64,000 bases of DNA from Oceanirhabdus sp. W0125-5 (GTDB lineage: Bacteria > Bacillota > Clostridia > Clostridiales > Clostridiaceae), in NCBI RefSeq assembly GCF_027938815.1, contig NZ_CP115913.1:3196001-3260000 (forward strand). The letters run 5' to 3'. Both the position numbers and the translations under genes were made by a program. Shown one piece after another: positions 44,796 to 54,519 of this stretch; the stretch's first letter is position 1; each line of letters starts with the position of its first letter. Under the pieces are notes generated by a model. It did no database searches and was not told where the DNA came from. It was given only the letters and a program-made list of their open reading frames with translations.

Positions 44796-46571
44796 ATGGT
44801 AGATTTAGATAGGAAAAATATATCAGTTTTTAGTATTGTTAAAATATGCGCTAGATATTCACCTATGCTGTTTGTAATGTGTCTCGCTTTAACAGTGATG
44901 GATGGTTTACTAGTGCCTATGATGCTTCTGGTTGTTGCAAATTTCATTGATTCTGCAATAACATTAGCTTCAAATGAACCACAAACTTATATAATGATGA
45001 AAAATGCCATATTTATGGGGGTGGGCTATTTCTATATGCAGCTTAGTCAAGAATTAAAATTGTACTTCTATGACTTATTTGAAGATACACTTAGAAACAA
45101 ATTAAAGCCAGAGATCATAAAAAAACAATTCTCTATGGATTATTTACTATTCGAGTCAACTCATACACAGGATTTACTATTAAGAGTAACTAAGAATATA
45201 GAAATGAGATTTATTAAAATTCTTAAATCAAGTAATTCGATTGTCACCTTAGCCATACAAGTAATTGGTATCTTATTTACCTTGTACAAATATAATTGGT
45301 GGATAGTAATCATATTTGTTTTCATTATAATTCCAATAATTTTATTAACTTTTAAGGGTGGTAAAGTGATCTATGAGTCAGAGAAAAAGGTTGGTTTCAT
45401 AACAAGACAGATGAATTACCTATCTGATGTATTGTCAAATAGAGAAGCTAGTGCTGAAAGAACACTATTTAACTATTCGCATACAATTAATAAAAGATTC
45501 AAAGATGCCCATCTTTATAGATCGAATTTTAACACAAAGACATTAGCACGTGAAACTTTAAGAATCAAATTATGTAATATAGTGATAAATATATTTACCA
45601 TTATATTAATTGTTACATTATCTCGACAAGTATACAATAACCTATTAAGTGTTGGTTTTTTTACATCAATAGTAGGTTGTATGATAAATTTAACAAAGGT
45701 TATTTCAGTTCAATTATCAGAGCTTATCTTGGACTTTTCCTCACATAATGAATATGTAAAGGATTTCAAAGAGTTTATCCAGCTGGAAGAAAACAAAGAA
45801 GTATTTGATAATAACCGTGAAGAATTGAAGTTTGAAAGTTTACATATTAAAAATTTATTCTTTAAATATAAAGACTCCAAAGATTATATAATCAAAGGAT
45901 TAAATTTATACTTGGAAAAAGGTAAATCATACTCTCTAGTGGGTTTAAATGGAGCAGGAAAAACAACTTTAATTAAAATACTAGTGGGCTTATATAGGGA
46001 TTTTGAAGGTGAAATTTTGATAAATGGTAAGGATATAAAAAGTTACACCTTTGCTGAGCTGCGAAGCATGTTTTCACTTGTTTCTCAAGACTATGCAAAA
46101 TATTATGTTTCTCTCAAAGATAATATTGCTTTTAATAAACCTGAAGCAGATATTAATTCAGTAATAGAAAAGCTAGAATTAGGTGATCTCATTCGTGATT
46201 TACCAGATGGGGAAAATAGCTATTTAGGTAAAATGTATGATAATGGAATAGATATCTCAGGGGGACAGTGGCAAAGAATAGCCATAGCTCGTGCTCTATA
46301 TAAAAATTCACCATTTGTCATTTTAGATGAACCAACATCCAGTTTGAGCCCCACTGCTGAGAGTAGAGTTTACAGTAATTTTTCAAAAATAGCTAAGGAT
46401 AAAACTTTATTGATGATTAGCCACAGGTTAGGTTCAACAAAAATATCAGATGAGATAATAGTACTTGATAGTGGTAGAATCGCTGAGCTGGGTTCTCATG
46501 AAGAATTGATGAACAATGATAATATATATGCCAAATTGTTTAACAAGCAAAAGGAGATGTATTATGAGTAA
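44796..46571 (+). CDS. ABC exporter half-transporter (membrane plus ATPase), subunit 1
   Basis: 591 residues: six-helix membrane domain (LFVMCLALTVMDGLLV, IVTLAIQVIGILFTLY, WWIVIIFVFIIIPIIL) and C-terminal ATPase with Walker A GLNGAGKTTLIK, Q-loop SLVSQDYAKYYVSL, signature DISGGQWQRIAIARAL, Walker B FVILDEPTSSLSP and H-loop ISHRLGSTK. The D-loop is SSLSP rather than SALD. The GGQWQRIAIARA form is common in peptide and lantibiotic exporters, but no precursor peptide or maturation gene is beside it. AAGGAGG precedes the ATG. It overlaps subunit 2 by 8 bases, so a heterodimer is expected. Confidence 0.9.
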   Translation: MVDLDRKNISVFSIVKICARYSPMLFVMCLALTVMDGLLVPMMLLVVANFIDSAITLASNEPQTYIMMKNAIFMGVGYFYMQLSQELKLYFYDLFEDTLRNKLKPEIIKKQFSMDYLLFESTHTQDLLLRVTKNIEMRFIKILKSSNSIVTLAIQVIGILFTLYKYNWWIVIIFVFIIIPIILLTFKGGKVIYESEKKVGFITRQMNYLSDVLSNREASAERTLFNYSHTINKRFKDAHLYRSNFNTKTLARETLRIKLCNIVINIFTIILIVTLSRQVYNNLLSVGFFTSIVGCMINLTKVISVQLSELILDFSSHNEYVKDFKEFIQLEENKEVFDNNREELKFESLHIKNLFFKYKDSKDYIIKGLNLYLEKGKSYSLVGLNGAGKTTLIKILVGLYRDFEGEILINGKDIKSYTFAELRSMFSLVSQDYAKYYVSLKDNIAFNKPEADINSVIEKLELGDLIRDLPDGENSYLGKMYDNGIDISGGQWQRIAIARALYKNSPFVILDEPTSSLSPTAESRVYSNFSKIAKDKTLLMISHRLGSTKISDEIIVLDSGRIAELGSHEELMNNDNIYAKLFNKQKEMYYE

Positions 46572-48327
46572 AAGAAAAAGAATGTCTAATAGTAATATCT
46601 TTATCAAATTAATCAAATACACATGGCGTGCAAGTCCCCTTACTTTTTCTGCGCTTGTGGTTGCATCATTGCTGTTTAGCGTTTTACGTTACGGGGAGAT
46701 AGTAGTATTACAATCACTGTTTTCAAATATACTGGAGGTTGTTAAGGGAGCACCATTTGATATCATGATAAAGCCAATATTAGCTATATTAGTTATCTTA
46801 ATCCTTAATCCAGTTGCTGAATGGTTAGAGTTTCTAGCACAAGGCTACTTTTGGAGACGGGGCAATGGGTACATGCAATCACTATATCATGATCGAATCA
46901 ATAGAATGGATTTAATTGATTATGAAGATGTAGAAAATTATGATGACTTTAAGAAGGCAAGCATAGGAAATCAAGAAGCACCAAATGGAATCCGTGTTAT
47001 AGTACAAATATTGTTTTTATACGTGCCTTTTATATTGATAACATCAATATATCTGATTAACATAAAACCTATGTTGGTACTTGCCATAGTATTGATATTT
47101 ATTCCAGTTTTTATTTCCGAATTAATTAGAATGAGTAATAATTATGATTTTGAAGATAAAATTGCAAATAGAAGAAGAAGGACTGAATACTTTGAGAATT
47201 GTATTGTATCAAAGGAAAATTTTAAAGAAACATTAATCAATGGGTCCTTTAACTACTTCTATAACCAATTTTTAAATTCTAACAAAAAATTCAGTAAAGC
47301 CTTTGTTGAGGTTAAAAACAAGCTTCTAAAAATTGCTGTAGTAATGCGTATTATTAATACATTAGGCTACATCTGTGTACTAGCTTTATTAGTTTATTAT
47401 TTATATAATGGTTCTATTTCAGTAGGGCAATTTGCAGCTATTTATTATTCTATAGAGAAAATTACTTCTATGTTAAAGAAGCTTATTGAAAATATTGGTG
47501 AAGCTTTGGTGGGGATTTCAAGTACATCTTTTCTTATTAGATTTTTAAATGAAGAAAAAGAGAGTGAAAGAGAAGGGGAACTCTCTAAGGAAGATGATAT
47601 TGTATTGAAAGACGTGTCTTTTAGATATCCAAATGCCAAGGAAAAGGCATTGTCAAATATAAACCTAACCATAAAAGCAGGCACATCATTAGCGATTGTT
47701 GGAGAAAATGGTTCAGGAAAAAGTACATTAACAAAAATAATCATGGGATTATATAATCCATCACAAGGAGTGGTGGAGTATGGTAAAGAGAACATTGCAA
47801 AATACTCAAACTCATCAAAATTTAGTAATATTAGTGCAGTATTTCAAAATTTCATAAAGTATAAATTACCTGCTGAAGATAATATAAGAATTAGCCATAT
47901 CTCCTCACAAGAGGAAATTGAAAATGCTTCCTCAAAAATCAATCTAAGTTTTGAGGATTATAAAATCAATAATGATACTATTTTATCAAGAGAGTTTGGT
48001 GGACAAGAACTTTCAGGCGGTCAATGGCAGCGTATTGCTATAGCACGTGGCTTATATCGTCCACATGATTTAATTGTTTTAGATGAACCAACTGCAGCTA
48101 TCGATCCTATTGAAGAGGCAAATGTTTTTAGTACTTTTAAGAATCTGAGTGATGATAAGACATGTATTTTCGTTACTCATAGATTGGGGTCAACTCAAAT
48201 CGCTGATAAAATTGTTGTATTGGAGAATGGGAAGATAGTGGAAGAAGGAACAAACCAAGAGTTAATTGATCTAAAAGGTAAGTATTTTGATTTATTAGAA
48301 TCTCAAGCTAAGTGGTATGTACGATGA
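46564..48327 (+). CDS. ABC exporter half-transporter, subunit 2
   Basis: 587 residues: membrane domain with about six helices (LVVASLLFSVLRYGEIV, IMIKPILAILVILIL, ILITSIYLINIKPMLVLAIVLIFIPVF) and ATPase with Walker A GENGSGKSTLTK, signature ELSGGQWQRIAIARGL, Walker B LIVLDEPTAAIDP and H-loop VTHRLGSTQ. Start 46564 follows AAGGAGATG; the longer frame begins in the end of subunit 1 without a site. It lacks a peptidase domain, so if the substrate is a peptide its leader must be removed elsewhere. Confidence 0.9.
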   Translation: MSKRKRMSNSNIFIKLIKYTWRASPLTFSALVVASLLFSVLRYGEIVVLQSLFSNILEVVKGAPFDIMIKPILAILVILILNPVAEWLEFLAQGYFWRRGNGYMQSLYHDRINRMDLIDYEDVENYDDFKKASIGNQEAPNGIRVIVQILFLYVPFILITSIYLINIKPMLVLAIVLIFIPVFISELIRMSNNYDFEDKIANRRRRTEYFENCIVSKENFKETLINGSFNYFYNQFLNSNKKFSKAFVEVKNKLLKIAVVMRIINTLGYICVLALLVYYLYNGSISVGQFAAIYYSIEKITSMLKKLIENIGEALVGISSTSFLIRFLNEEKESEREGELSKEDDIVLKDVSFRYPNAKEKALSNINLTIKAGTSLAIVGENGSGKSTLTKIIMGLYNPSQGVVEYGKENIAKYSNSSKFSNISAVFQNFIKYKLPAEDNIRISHISSQEEIENASSKINLSFEDYKINNDTILSREFGGQELSGGQWQRIAIARGLYRPHDLIVLDEPTAAIDPIEEANVFSTFKNLSDDKTCIFVTHRLGSTQIADKIVVLENGKIVEEGTNQELIDLKGKYFDLLESQAKWYVR

Positions 48328-48575
48328 TATGTTTTCTACTATCCCATTAGTTTTTTAATGATTTTCAGGTAAAATATCTATGATGGGAATGGTTTAAAGA
48401 GATTTATCAACAAAAAACTCAAATAATTTCGTATTAAGGGATGTATATTTATGGTAGTATATAGAAGAAGGAGCTTAGTTTCTTCGTAAATCCAAGAAAA
48501 ATGGATTTTAAGTCACATTAAGGCAGAATTTAGGTGATACATTATAAGCAAGACAAGTACTTATGAGGTGTAAAC

Positions 48576-50015
48576 ATGATAATAAACTGGAAACCCAATA
48601 GAGATTCAGATAAATCTCTATATAATCAAATATACAACTACATAATAAATCAGATATCAAATGGTGACTGGTACATTGATTCAAGACTCCCTTCAGAAAG
48701 AAAACTTGCTGAAGCTATGGAAGTAAATCGTAGCACAATAAGTAACGTATTGGATGAATTAAAATCTGAAGGAGTACTTATATCTAGAGGAAGCAAGGGG
48801 ACTTTTGTAGCAAACAATACTTGGTCAATCTTAGCTTCAATATCACAGCCTAACTGGAAAAAGTATCTTGATCAGGGTATTCATAAACCAAATCAAACTA
48901 CAATCCAAATGATAAATAAATACGAGTTTGAAGATGGCATGATCAGACTTGGTACAGGAGAAATATCTTCAGAATTGTTTCCTTCTGAATATGTAAATGA
49001 AATAATGTCAAATTTACCCTTAAACTCCCTTAATTACGAAGAACCCCTTGGTTACAAGCCACTAAGGGAAGCAATATGTAAGTATTTGAGCAAGTTTGAT
49101 ATCCAGTTAAAACCTGAGCAGGTCCTGATAGTATCTGGTTCATTACAGGCTCTGAGTCTAATTTCAATTGGTTTACTGCAGCCAGGTTCCACAGTATTTG
49201 TAGAAAAACCTTCCTATCTGAAATCACTCCATATCTTTCAGTCTGCAGGCATGAAATTGAAGGAAATCTTGATGGATGAAGATGGTATTGACTTAAATGA
49301 TTTAAGAAAGAAACTAAATAAATCCGGGACCAATATGTTATATACAATCCCTACTTTTCACAATCCTACAGGAATTGTTATGAATGAATCAAAACGCAAA
49401 CAATTGATGGAAATAATTAAAGAATTTCAGTTACCTGTTATAGAAGATGATGCATATGCAGACTTGTGGTTTTCAAAGGCTCCACCAAAACCACTTAAAT
49501 CAATGGATGATTCTGGGAGTGTCTTATACACAGGAACTCTATCAAAATCATTTTCTCCCGGTCTTAGAATTGGTTGGATAGCAGGTTCAGAGTCTGTCAT
49601 TGAGAGGCTTGCTGATATAAAAATGCAAACTGATTATGGTTCGAGCTCTATATCTCAATTGATTGCATATGAATGGTTTGACAAAGGATACCATGAGAGA
49701 TATCAGATTGATTTGAAATCATCATTGAAATCCAAATGTAACCTAGTTTTGGAGCTGTTGTCAACTTATTTTAGTGACATCGCCAAATGGGAGAAACCCA
49801 ATGGGGGATTTTATATATGGGTCACACTAAAGAAAGATATTAATATGTTTAAGCTTTTTGAAGATGCTCTAAAATCAAAACTTCTTATAAACCCAGGATA
49901 TATCTACGACTTCAACGAAAACAACTCCATAAGACTCTCTATAGCATACGCAACTAAATCAGAGCTTGAATATGGAATAAAAAAATTATCTGAAATAATA
50001 AGAAAATATTACTGA
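48576..50015 (+). CDS. MocR-type regulator: GntR HTH plus PLP-dependent aminotransferase domain
   Basis: 479 residues. Residues 1-75: GntR winged helix (SLYNQIYNYIINQI, LPSERKLAEAMEVNRSTISNVLDELKSEGVL). Residues ~110-479: fold type I aminotransferase domain with the PLP lysine in GTLSKSFSPGLRIGWI and IPTFHNPTGIV. MocR proteins sense PLP or amino acids and switch neighbouring genes. The LysE exporter gene starts 100 bases downstream on the same strand and is the likely target. TGAGGTG is 8 bases before ATG. Confidence 0.93.
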   Translation: MIINWKPNRDSDKSLYNQIYNYIINQISNGDWYIDSRLPSERKLAEAMEVNRSTISNVLDELKSEGVLISRGSKGTFVANNTWSILASISQPNWKKYLDQGIHKPNQTTIQMINKYEFEDGMIRLGTGEISSELFPSEYVNEIMSNLPLNSLNYEEPLGYKPLREAICKYLSKFDIQLKPEQVLIVSGSLQALSLISIGLLQPGSTVFVEKPSYLKSLHIFQSAGMKLKEILMDEDGIDLNDLRKKLNKSGTNMLYTIPTFHNPTGIVMNESKRKQLMEIIKEFQLPVIEDDAYADLWFSKAPPKPLKSMDDSGSVLYTGTLSKSFSPGLRIGWIAGSESVIERLADIKMQTDYGSSSISQLIAYEWFDKGYHERYQIDLKSSLKSKCNLVLELLSTYFSDIAKWEKPNGGFYIWVTLKKDINMFKLFEDALKSKLLINPGYIYDFNENNSIRLSIAYATKSELEYGIKKLSEIIRKYY

Positions 50016-50057
50016 TCCATCTTTAAGAAGTTAAATCTTGGATGGGTCAGATTTTTT
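50012..50057 (+). terminator. Terminator after the MocR gene
   Basis: CTGATCCATC pairs with GATGGGTCAG, with further pairing AAG/CTT inside, followed by ATTTTTTA. Confidence 0.75.
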
Positions 50058-50114
50058 ATGCTTGGATGGTTTCTAGACTGCTCAATAATGTTATATTAAA
50101 TAAGAGGTGATTAA

Positions 50115-50726
50115 ATGAGTACATTTATACAAGGGTGGCTTCTAGGAATAGCATATGTGGCACCTATAGGAATGCAAAATATGTATCTAATAAATACATC
50201 CATAGAAAAAAGTAGATCAAGAGCACTGCAAGTAGCACTTGTAATGATTTTTTTTGATATTACATTAGCTTTAGCATGTTTTATGGGTATAGGTTTAGTC
50301 CTAGAACATGTTAAAATTTTAAGAGTCATAGTTATGGGAATCGGTAGTATAGCCGTCATGTATATTGGCTATTCACTGATTGTTGCTAAACCCAGCATGG
50401 AATCAAACAATGATTTTGAAAAACCTATTATGAAAATAATAGTATCTTGTTTTATGGTTACTTGGTTGAATCCACAAGCTATAATAGACGGAACACTTTT
50501 ACTGGGTGGTTTTAGAGCAACACTTGAAAATACCAATGCTTCACTTTTTATATTTGGAGTTGCGGTAGCTTCCACAATGTGGTTTTTAAGTATATCTACT
50601 CTTGTTTCGAAGTTCAAAAATGTATTTAATATTAAAATACTGAAAACTATAAATGTATTATGTGGTTCCATACTGGTTTTCTTCGGACTAAAACTTGGCA
50701 TATCATTTATCGGGACTTTCTTTTGA
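50115..50726 (+). CDS. LysE/RhtB-family amino-acid exporter
   Basis: 203 residues, about six membrane helices (FIQGWLLGIAYVAPIGMQN at the start is the LysE signature; FDITLALACFMGIGLVL; VMGIGSIAVMYIGYSLIV; INVLCGSILVFFGLKLGI at the end). NPQAIIDGTLLLGG is also typical. Exports basic amino acids or relatives using the proton motive force. TAAGAGGTG precedes ATG. The MocR regulator is upstream and an EamA transporter follows 36 bases later. Confidence 0.9.
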   Translation: MSTFIQGWLLGIAYVAPIGMQNMYLINTSIEKSRSRALQVALVMIFFDITLALACFMGIGLVLEHVKILRVIVMGIGSIAVMYIGYSLIVAKPSMESNNDFEKPIMKIIVSCFMVTWLNPQAIIDGTLLLGGFRATLENTNASLFIFGVAVASTMWFLSISTLVSKFKNVFNIKILKTINVLCGSILVFFGLKLGISFIGTFF

Positions 50727-50762
50727 TATTGTACATCATATACTAGTGAAAGGGTGATACGG

Positions 50763-51677
50763 ATGCGTTTAAATGATAGTAAAAAGCAATATTTAGCAGA
50801 CATAAGTCTTGTTGTGTTTGCAATTTTACAAGGTGCTGCTTTTGTTGCAGGTAAAGATGCGTTGGATTCAATAACGCCAATGTTTCTGTTGGCTTTTCGA
50901 TTTGGGATTGCAGCACTTTTCTTGTATGGATTCCTCTTTAAGTGGATTGGAAAATTAACCAAGGAAGATATTGTTAAAGGAGTGATTGTTGGAACTGTAC
51001 TTTTTTTTGCTTTTACTGCACAAACATATGGTTTATTATTTACAACCGCTTCGAAGCAAGGATTTTTATTAGCTACATATGTTGTGATGGTACCGTTCCT
51101 ATACTGGCTTGTTCATAGGAAACGTCCTCAATTAAAAGTTTTTGTAGGAAGTGTAATCACTATTATTGCAATTTATTTAATCTCTTTGCAAGGCTCATTA
51201 TCCTTAGAGTTGGGTGATGCTCTATCACTTCTCAGTGCTTTTTTATTCGGTGCACATATTTTATCCATTGAGTATTTTACGAAACATATGAATGTGTTCA
51301 AATTAGCCTTTATTCAGATTATGGTAGCATTTGTATGGTCGCTGCTTACTGCTTTTATAACGGAGCCAATTCCAGTTATAATGAGCGGTAGAGTCTGGTA
51401 TTCGCTATTGTTCTTGGGAATATTCTCAACCTTTGTTTGTTTTACAATTCAGACTGTTGCTCAAAAATACACATCATCTACTCATGCGTCTATTATCATG
51501 TCCATGGAATCTGTGTTTGCTGCAATTCTTGGCGTAATGTTACTAGGAGAGAGTATGACGATAAATATAATAATAGGATGCTGTTTGATATTCGTTGCTG
51601 TTCTCTTTATTGAATTGGATATTAAACCTTTTGGAATAGGAAAATCTGAAGATGCATCTATAAAGGGCGTTGATTAG
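50763..51677 (+). CDS. EamA-family (DMT) permease
   Basis: 304 residues with ten hydrophobic helices as two EamA repeats: first VVFAILQGAAFVAGK, LLAFRFGIAALFLYGFLF, TVLFFAFTAQTYGLL; second ALSLLSAFLFGAHIL, IQIMVAFVWSLLTAFI, FLGIFSTFVCFTIQTVAQKY, IIMSMESVFAAILGVMLLGE. Members export metabolites. Start 50763 follows GAAAGGGTG by 6 bases; the GTG at 50754 would lie in that site. It probably belongs to the same MocR-controlled unit as the LysE exporter. Confidence 0.9.
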   Translation: MRLNDSKKQYLADISLVVFAILQGAAFVAGKDALDSITPMFLLAFRFGIAALFLYGFLFKWIGKLTKEDIVKGVIVGTVLFFAFTAQTYGLLFTTASKQGFLLATYVVMVPFLYWLVHRKRPQLKVFVGSVITIIAIYLISLQGSLSLELGDALSLLSAFLFGAHILSIEYFTKHMNVFKLAFIQIMVAFVWSLLTAFITEPIPVIMSGRVWYSLLFLGIFSTFVCFTIQTVAQKYTSSTHASIIMSMESVFAAILGVMLLGESMTINIIIGCCLIFVAVLFIELDIKPFGIGKSEDASIKGVD

Positions 51678-51879
51678 TAGATTTAAAGGACTTTAAGATT
51701 GATATTCGTTCACAGCAAATGCGATTTCTATAATGTGAGTATGTAAAGTTTATTTATAATTATTTAACGTAACTAGCATTCATCTCCCATCTTCTATAAG
51801 TGGGAGATGAATGCGTAAAAATAACTTGCTTCTATTATTTTTGCATTAAAATATAATCAGTAGTTAATAATAGAAATGG

Positions 51880-52005
51880 GTGATAATAATCAAATTAGAT
51901 ACAAATAATCATTCAGTGTTCTTGTTGCAGTATCATCTTGTATTAGTTATAAAGTATAGAAGAGAAGTAATAAAGAAATATATTCAAAATCAAGGTAAAA
52001 AGTGA
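51880..52005 (+). pseudogene. tnpA: Truncated IS200-type Y1 transposase TnpA (41 codons)
   Basis: GTG 51880 opens KLDTNNHSVFLLQYHLVLVIKYRR in two family-typical pieces (LDTNNHSVF, YHLVLVIKYRREVI), the N-terminus of IS200/IS605 transposases, then ends at TGA 52003. The HUH metal motif and the catalytic Tyr, normally further on in a 130-150-residue protein, are deleted; tnpB begins one base later. Confidence 0.85.
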
Positions 52006-52006
52006 G

Positions 52007-53104
52007 GTGAGGGAGTTGTTAAAAGCTTATAAATATAGAATCTATCCTAATTCAGAGCAAAGATTATATTTTGCTAAAACATTTGGTTGTACTAGATTCA
52101 TATACAATAAAATGTTAGCTGATAGGATAAAATCTTATGAAGAAAACAAAGATTTAGACATAAAAAAAGTGAAATATCCAACTCCTGCACAATATAAAAA
52201 AGAATTCCCTTGGTTAAAAGAAGTTGATAGTTTAGCTTTAGCCAATGCCCAATTAAACTTGAATAAAGCTTATAAAAATTTCTTTAGGGATAAATCCGTA
52301 GGATTTACTAAGTTCAAAAGTAAGAAAAGTAATTATCGCAGTTACACAACTAATAATCAAAACGGAACTGTATGTATTGAAAATGAATATATTAAGATTC
52401 CTAAATTGAAATCTATGATTAAAATAAAATTGCATCGACAATTCACTGGATTAATTAAGAGTTGTACTATAACAAAAACACCAAGTAATAAATACTATGT
52501 TTCAATATTGGTTGATACTGAAAATATAAAGTTGCCAAAAGTAGAAAATAAAATAGGGGTTGATGTTGGTTTGAAAGAGTTTGCTATATGCTCCAATGGT
52601 GATAGATATGACAATCCTAAATGGTTAAGAAAATCAGAAAAAAGGCTTAAAAAACTACAAAAGGACTTATCAAGAAAGAAAAAAGGAAGTAATAACAGAT
52701 ATAAAGCTAGATTAAAAGTCGCAAGACTCCATGAGAAGATTACCAATCAAAGAAAAGATTTTTTACACAAGTTATCTACTAAACTAATCTGTGAAAACCA
52801 AACAATAGTTATAGAAAACTTAAAAGTAAAGAATATGATGAAGAATGATAAGCTATCAAAGGCAATAGGTGAGGTATCATGGTTTGAGTTTAGAAGAATG
52901 TTAGAATATAAGGCAGAATGGAATGACAAAAAGATAGTTATAGCACCATCGAATTATGCTAGTAGTCAATTATGTTCTGAATGTGGTTATAAAAACAAAG
53001 AAGTGAAAAAATTAGGGCTCAGAGAGTGGATTTGTCCTAACTGTAATGCGAAACATGATAGAGATATAAATGCAAGTAAAAATCTACTGAAACTAGCTAT
53101 ATAG
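52007..53104 (+). CDS. tnpB: TnpB, RNA-guided RuvC-type nuclease of IS200/IS605
   Basis: 365 residues. KAYKYRIYPNSEQRLYF and FPWLKEVDSL at the start; RuvC residues D in IGVDVGLKEFAI, E in IVIENLKVKNMMKND and D in HDRDINASKN; zinc ribbon CSEC...CPNC. All catalytic residues look intact. The start is GTG 52007 or TTG 52016 (AGTGAGGTGAGGGAG serves either). It lies directly behind the tnpA stump in copy 2 and is related to, but distinct from, the tnpB at 4455, so the two elements were separate arrivals or have diverged long. Confidence 0.9.
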   Translation: MRELLKAYKYRIYPNSEQRLYFAKTFGCTRFIYNKMLADRIKSYEENKDLDIKKVKYPTPAQYKKEFPWLKEVDSLALANAQLNLNKAYKNFFRDKSVGFTKFKSKKSNYRSYTTNNQNGTVCIENEYIKIPKLKSMIKIKLHRQFTGLIKSCTITKTPSNKYYVSILVDTENIKLPKVENKIGVDVGLKEFAICSNGDRYDNPKWLRKSEKRLKKLQKDLSRKKKGSNNRYKARLKVARLHEKITNQRKDFLHKLSTKLICENQTIVIENLKVKNMMKNDKLSKAIGEVSWFEFRRMLEYKAEWNDKKIVIAPSNYASSQLCSECGYKNKEVKKLGLREWICPNCNAKHDRDINASKNLLKLAI

Positions 53105-53216
53105 TTTTGGTAATAACTAAGGTCGGTGCGACCTTGTAAGCTTGGGTAAACTTGCTCTATTGGGAGTATTGACCAAGAAGCCCCCACTTCAATGAAGTAA
53201 GTGGAGGGTAGTTCAC
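52990..53216 (+). ncRNA. Putative TnpB guide RNA, copy 2
   Basis: tnpB 3' end plus 112 bases to the right end. Structured pieces: AAGGTCGGTGCGACCTT, AGCTTGGGTAAACTTGCT and the terminal CCCCCACTTC hairpin. The guide would come from the flank after 53216. The 5' limit is not determined. Confidence 0.5.
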
Positions 53217-53287
53217 TACCTTTAGATTATTAATTAGATATGTAATAATTTTAGTTACAATTATTATTGTTTAAAGGAGATTGATAT

Positions 53288-54208
53288 ATGAATAATAACA
53301 GACCTGAATGCGAAGTAGTAAAAACAGTTGCTGAAAAGTATTTAGCTCACATTATCAGTGTAGAACCTGTTCGTAAAGGTACTTCCACATATGTGTACCG
53401 TGTGACAACAAACTCAGGAACATATTATCTGCGTTTTTTACCAGAGGATGCCAGTTTTGCAACTGAAGTGTTAGCACATAATGCTCTGTTCGATGCCGGT
53501 GTTAATGTACCACGAGTCATTGGATTCGAGGATAAAAATGAAGAAACGGGGCTCTCTTTTATGCTAGTTGATGAGATTCCTGGTATTTGTATAGAAGATA
53601 GTGGTCCACAAGCAGATTATTCAGATATACTACGAGAAGCTGGAAGACAGCTAGCACGCATACACAGTATACCTGTGGATGGTTTTGGTTGGATTAATAA
53701 AGGTTCTTATGATGCACTTAAAGGTGAAAAGCATAGCTTTGATGAATATTTTAGCGAACACATGGAAAATGATTTAGAGGCTCTTCACCAATATCCTTTC
53801 TCAGATGAAGAGAGAACACAAATAAGAGAGCTTATGATGACAGCAAGGAAAATGCTTAACGTAGAAAAGGCTGTTCTTGTACATGGTGATTTTGATATAT
53901 CACACATTTTCCATACAGAGGGTAGTTACAGTGGTATCATAGACTTTGGAGATATACGAGGGAATAATCGTCTCTATGATCTAGCCACATTTGTTGGTTT
54001 CTATCAGGCTAGAAGGTTATACTCCTATTTGTTAGAAGGATATTGTGAGATAGCTCATCTAACTGACGAGGACTTATATGCCACAGAACTTATGGCTTTA
54101 TTTATTATACTTAGATTTTTAGGTAGAAAGGTAAACTCTAATTTCCGTGAGCATTGGTACAGATTGGCAAGGAAACAACTAGAGCACATAAATATCATTT
54201 CAAATTAG
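53288..54208 (+). CDS. Aminoglycoside-phosphotransferase-fold (APH) kinase
   Basis: 306 residues. N-lobe: VRKGTSTYVYRVTTNSGTYYLRFLP with the ATP-site Arg/Lys; catalytic loop VLVHGDFDISHIFHTE in place of HGDxxxxN (His replaces Asn, a variant seen in some APH proteins), and the DFG-like IIDFGDIRGNNRLYDLATF. It should phosphorylate a small molecule, possibly an antibiotic or choline-like substrate; which one cannot be said. AAAGGAGA is 7 bases before ATG. A truncated Nudix frame overlaps its end. Confidence 0.88.
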   Translation: MNNNRPECEVVKTVAEKYLAHIISVEPVRKGTSTYVYRVTTNSGTYYLRFLPEDASFATEVLAHNALFDAGVNVPRVIGFEDKNEETGLSFMLVDEIPGICIEDSGPQADYSDILREAGRQLARIHSIPVDGFGWINKGSYDALKGEKHSFDEYFSEHMENDLEALHQYPFSDEERTQIRELMMTARKMLNVEKAVLVHGDFDISHIFHTEGSYSGIIDFGDIRGNNRLYDLATFVGFYQARRLYSYLLEGYCEIAHLTDEDLYATELMALFIILRFLGRKVNSNFREHWYRLARKQLEHINIISN

Positions 54209-54480
54209 GTTCTGTTGATTATAAAGTGAACATAATAGAACACAGTTATACTTTCTGGGTTGATATAGGCGACCAGATTCCAATTTTGGGAGAAGATCCT
54301 GAAATAAAAGAAAATCCCATTTTGTTTGGTATTGATTGGCTTTCTTTAAATGAGATTTGTGAACGTGATAGAGCATATATATGGGCTGCAGGACTACTGT
54401 CTATTAAAGAATTTGCAGATGAATTAATAACTTGGGATGATGATATTAGTTATCCATCTTATAAAACTTATAAAAAATAG
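54187..54480 (+). pseudogene. Nudix-hydrolase C-terminal remnant
   Basis: In a frame different from the APH gene, codons from ~54202 read GSVDYKVNIIEHSYTFW, ILGEDPEIKENPILFG, WLSLNEICERDRAYIW and AAGLLSIKEFADEL. These are C-terminal pieces typical of a Nudix family protein; the Nudix box and start are missing. The APH stop lies within the first codons, so a deletion has joined the two genes. A terminator follows directly. Confidence 0.6.
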
Positions 54481-54519
54481 TATTGTGAAAAATTAGGTAT
54501 TTACAAATTTTTCACAATA
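54481..54519 (+). terminator. Terminator after the Nudix remnant
   Basis: TATTGTGAAAAATT and AATTTTTCACAATA pair perfectly (14 bases) with an 11-base loop. The T-rich 3' arm serves as the T-run. Confidence 0.75.

Larger units (their letters stand above)
51769..53216 (+). mobile_element. IS200/IS605-type element with tnpA stump and full tnpB (copy 2)
   Basis: Left end GTAACTAGCATTCATC with the perfect hairpin CTCCCATCTTCTATAAGTGGGAG (split arms CTCCCA/TGGGAG); right end hairpin CCCCCACTTC/GAAGTAAGTGGAGGG ending near GTTCAC (53216). Both ends match copy 1 at 4313-5696. The preceding TTTAAC (51764-51769) is shared too and is probably the target/TAM. TnpA is reduced to 41 codons, so the element can only be moved in trans. 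Confidence 0.88.

Noticed and set aside
44796-48327. ABC exporter pair as a lantibiotic cluster
   Set aside because: No precursor peptide, cyclase, protease or immunity gene was found within several kb; only the ATPase signatures resemble such exporters.
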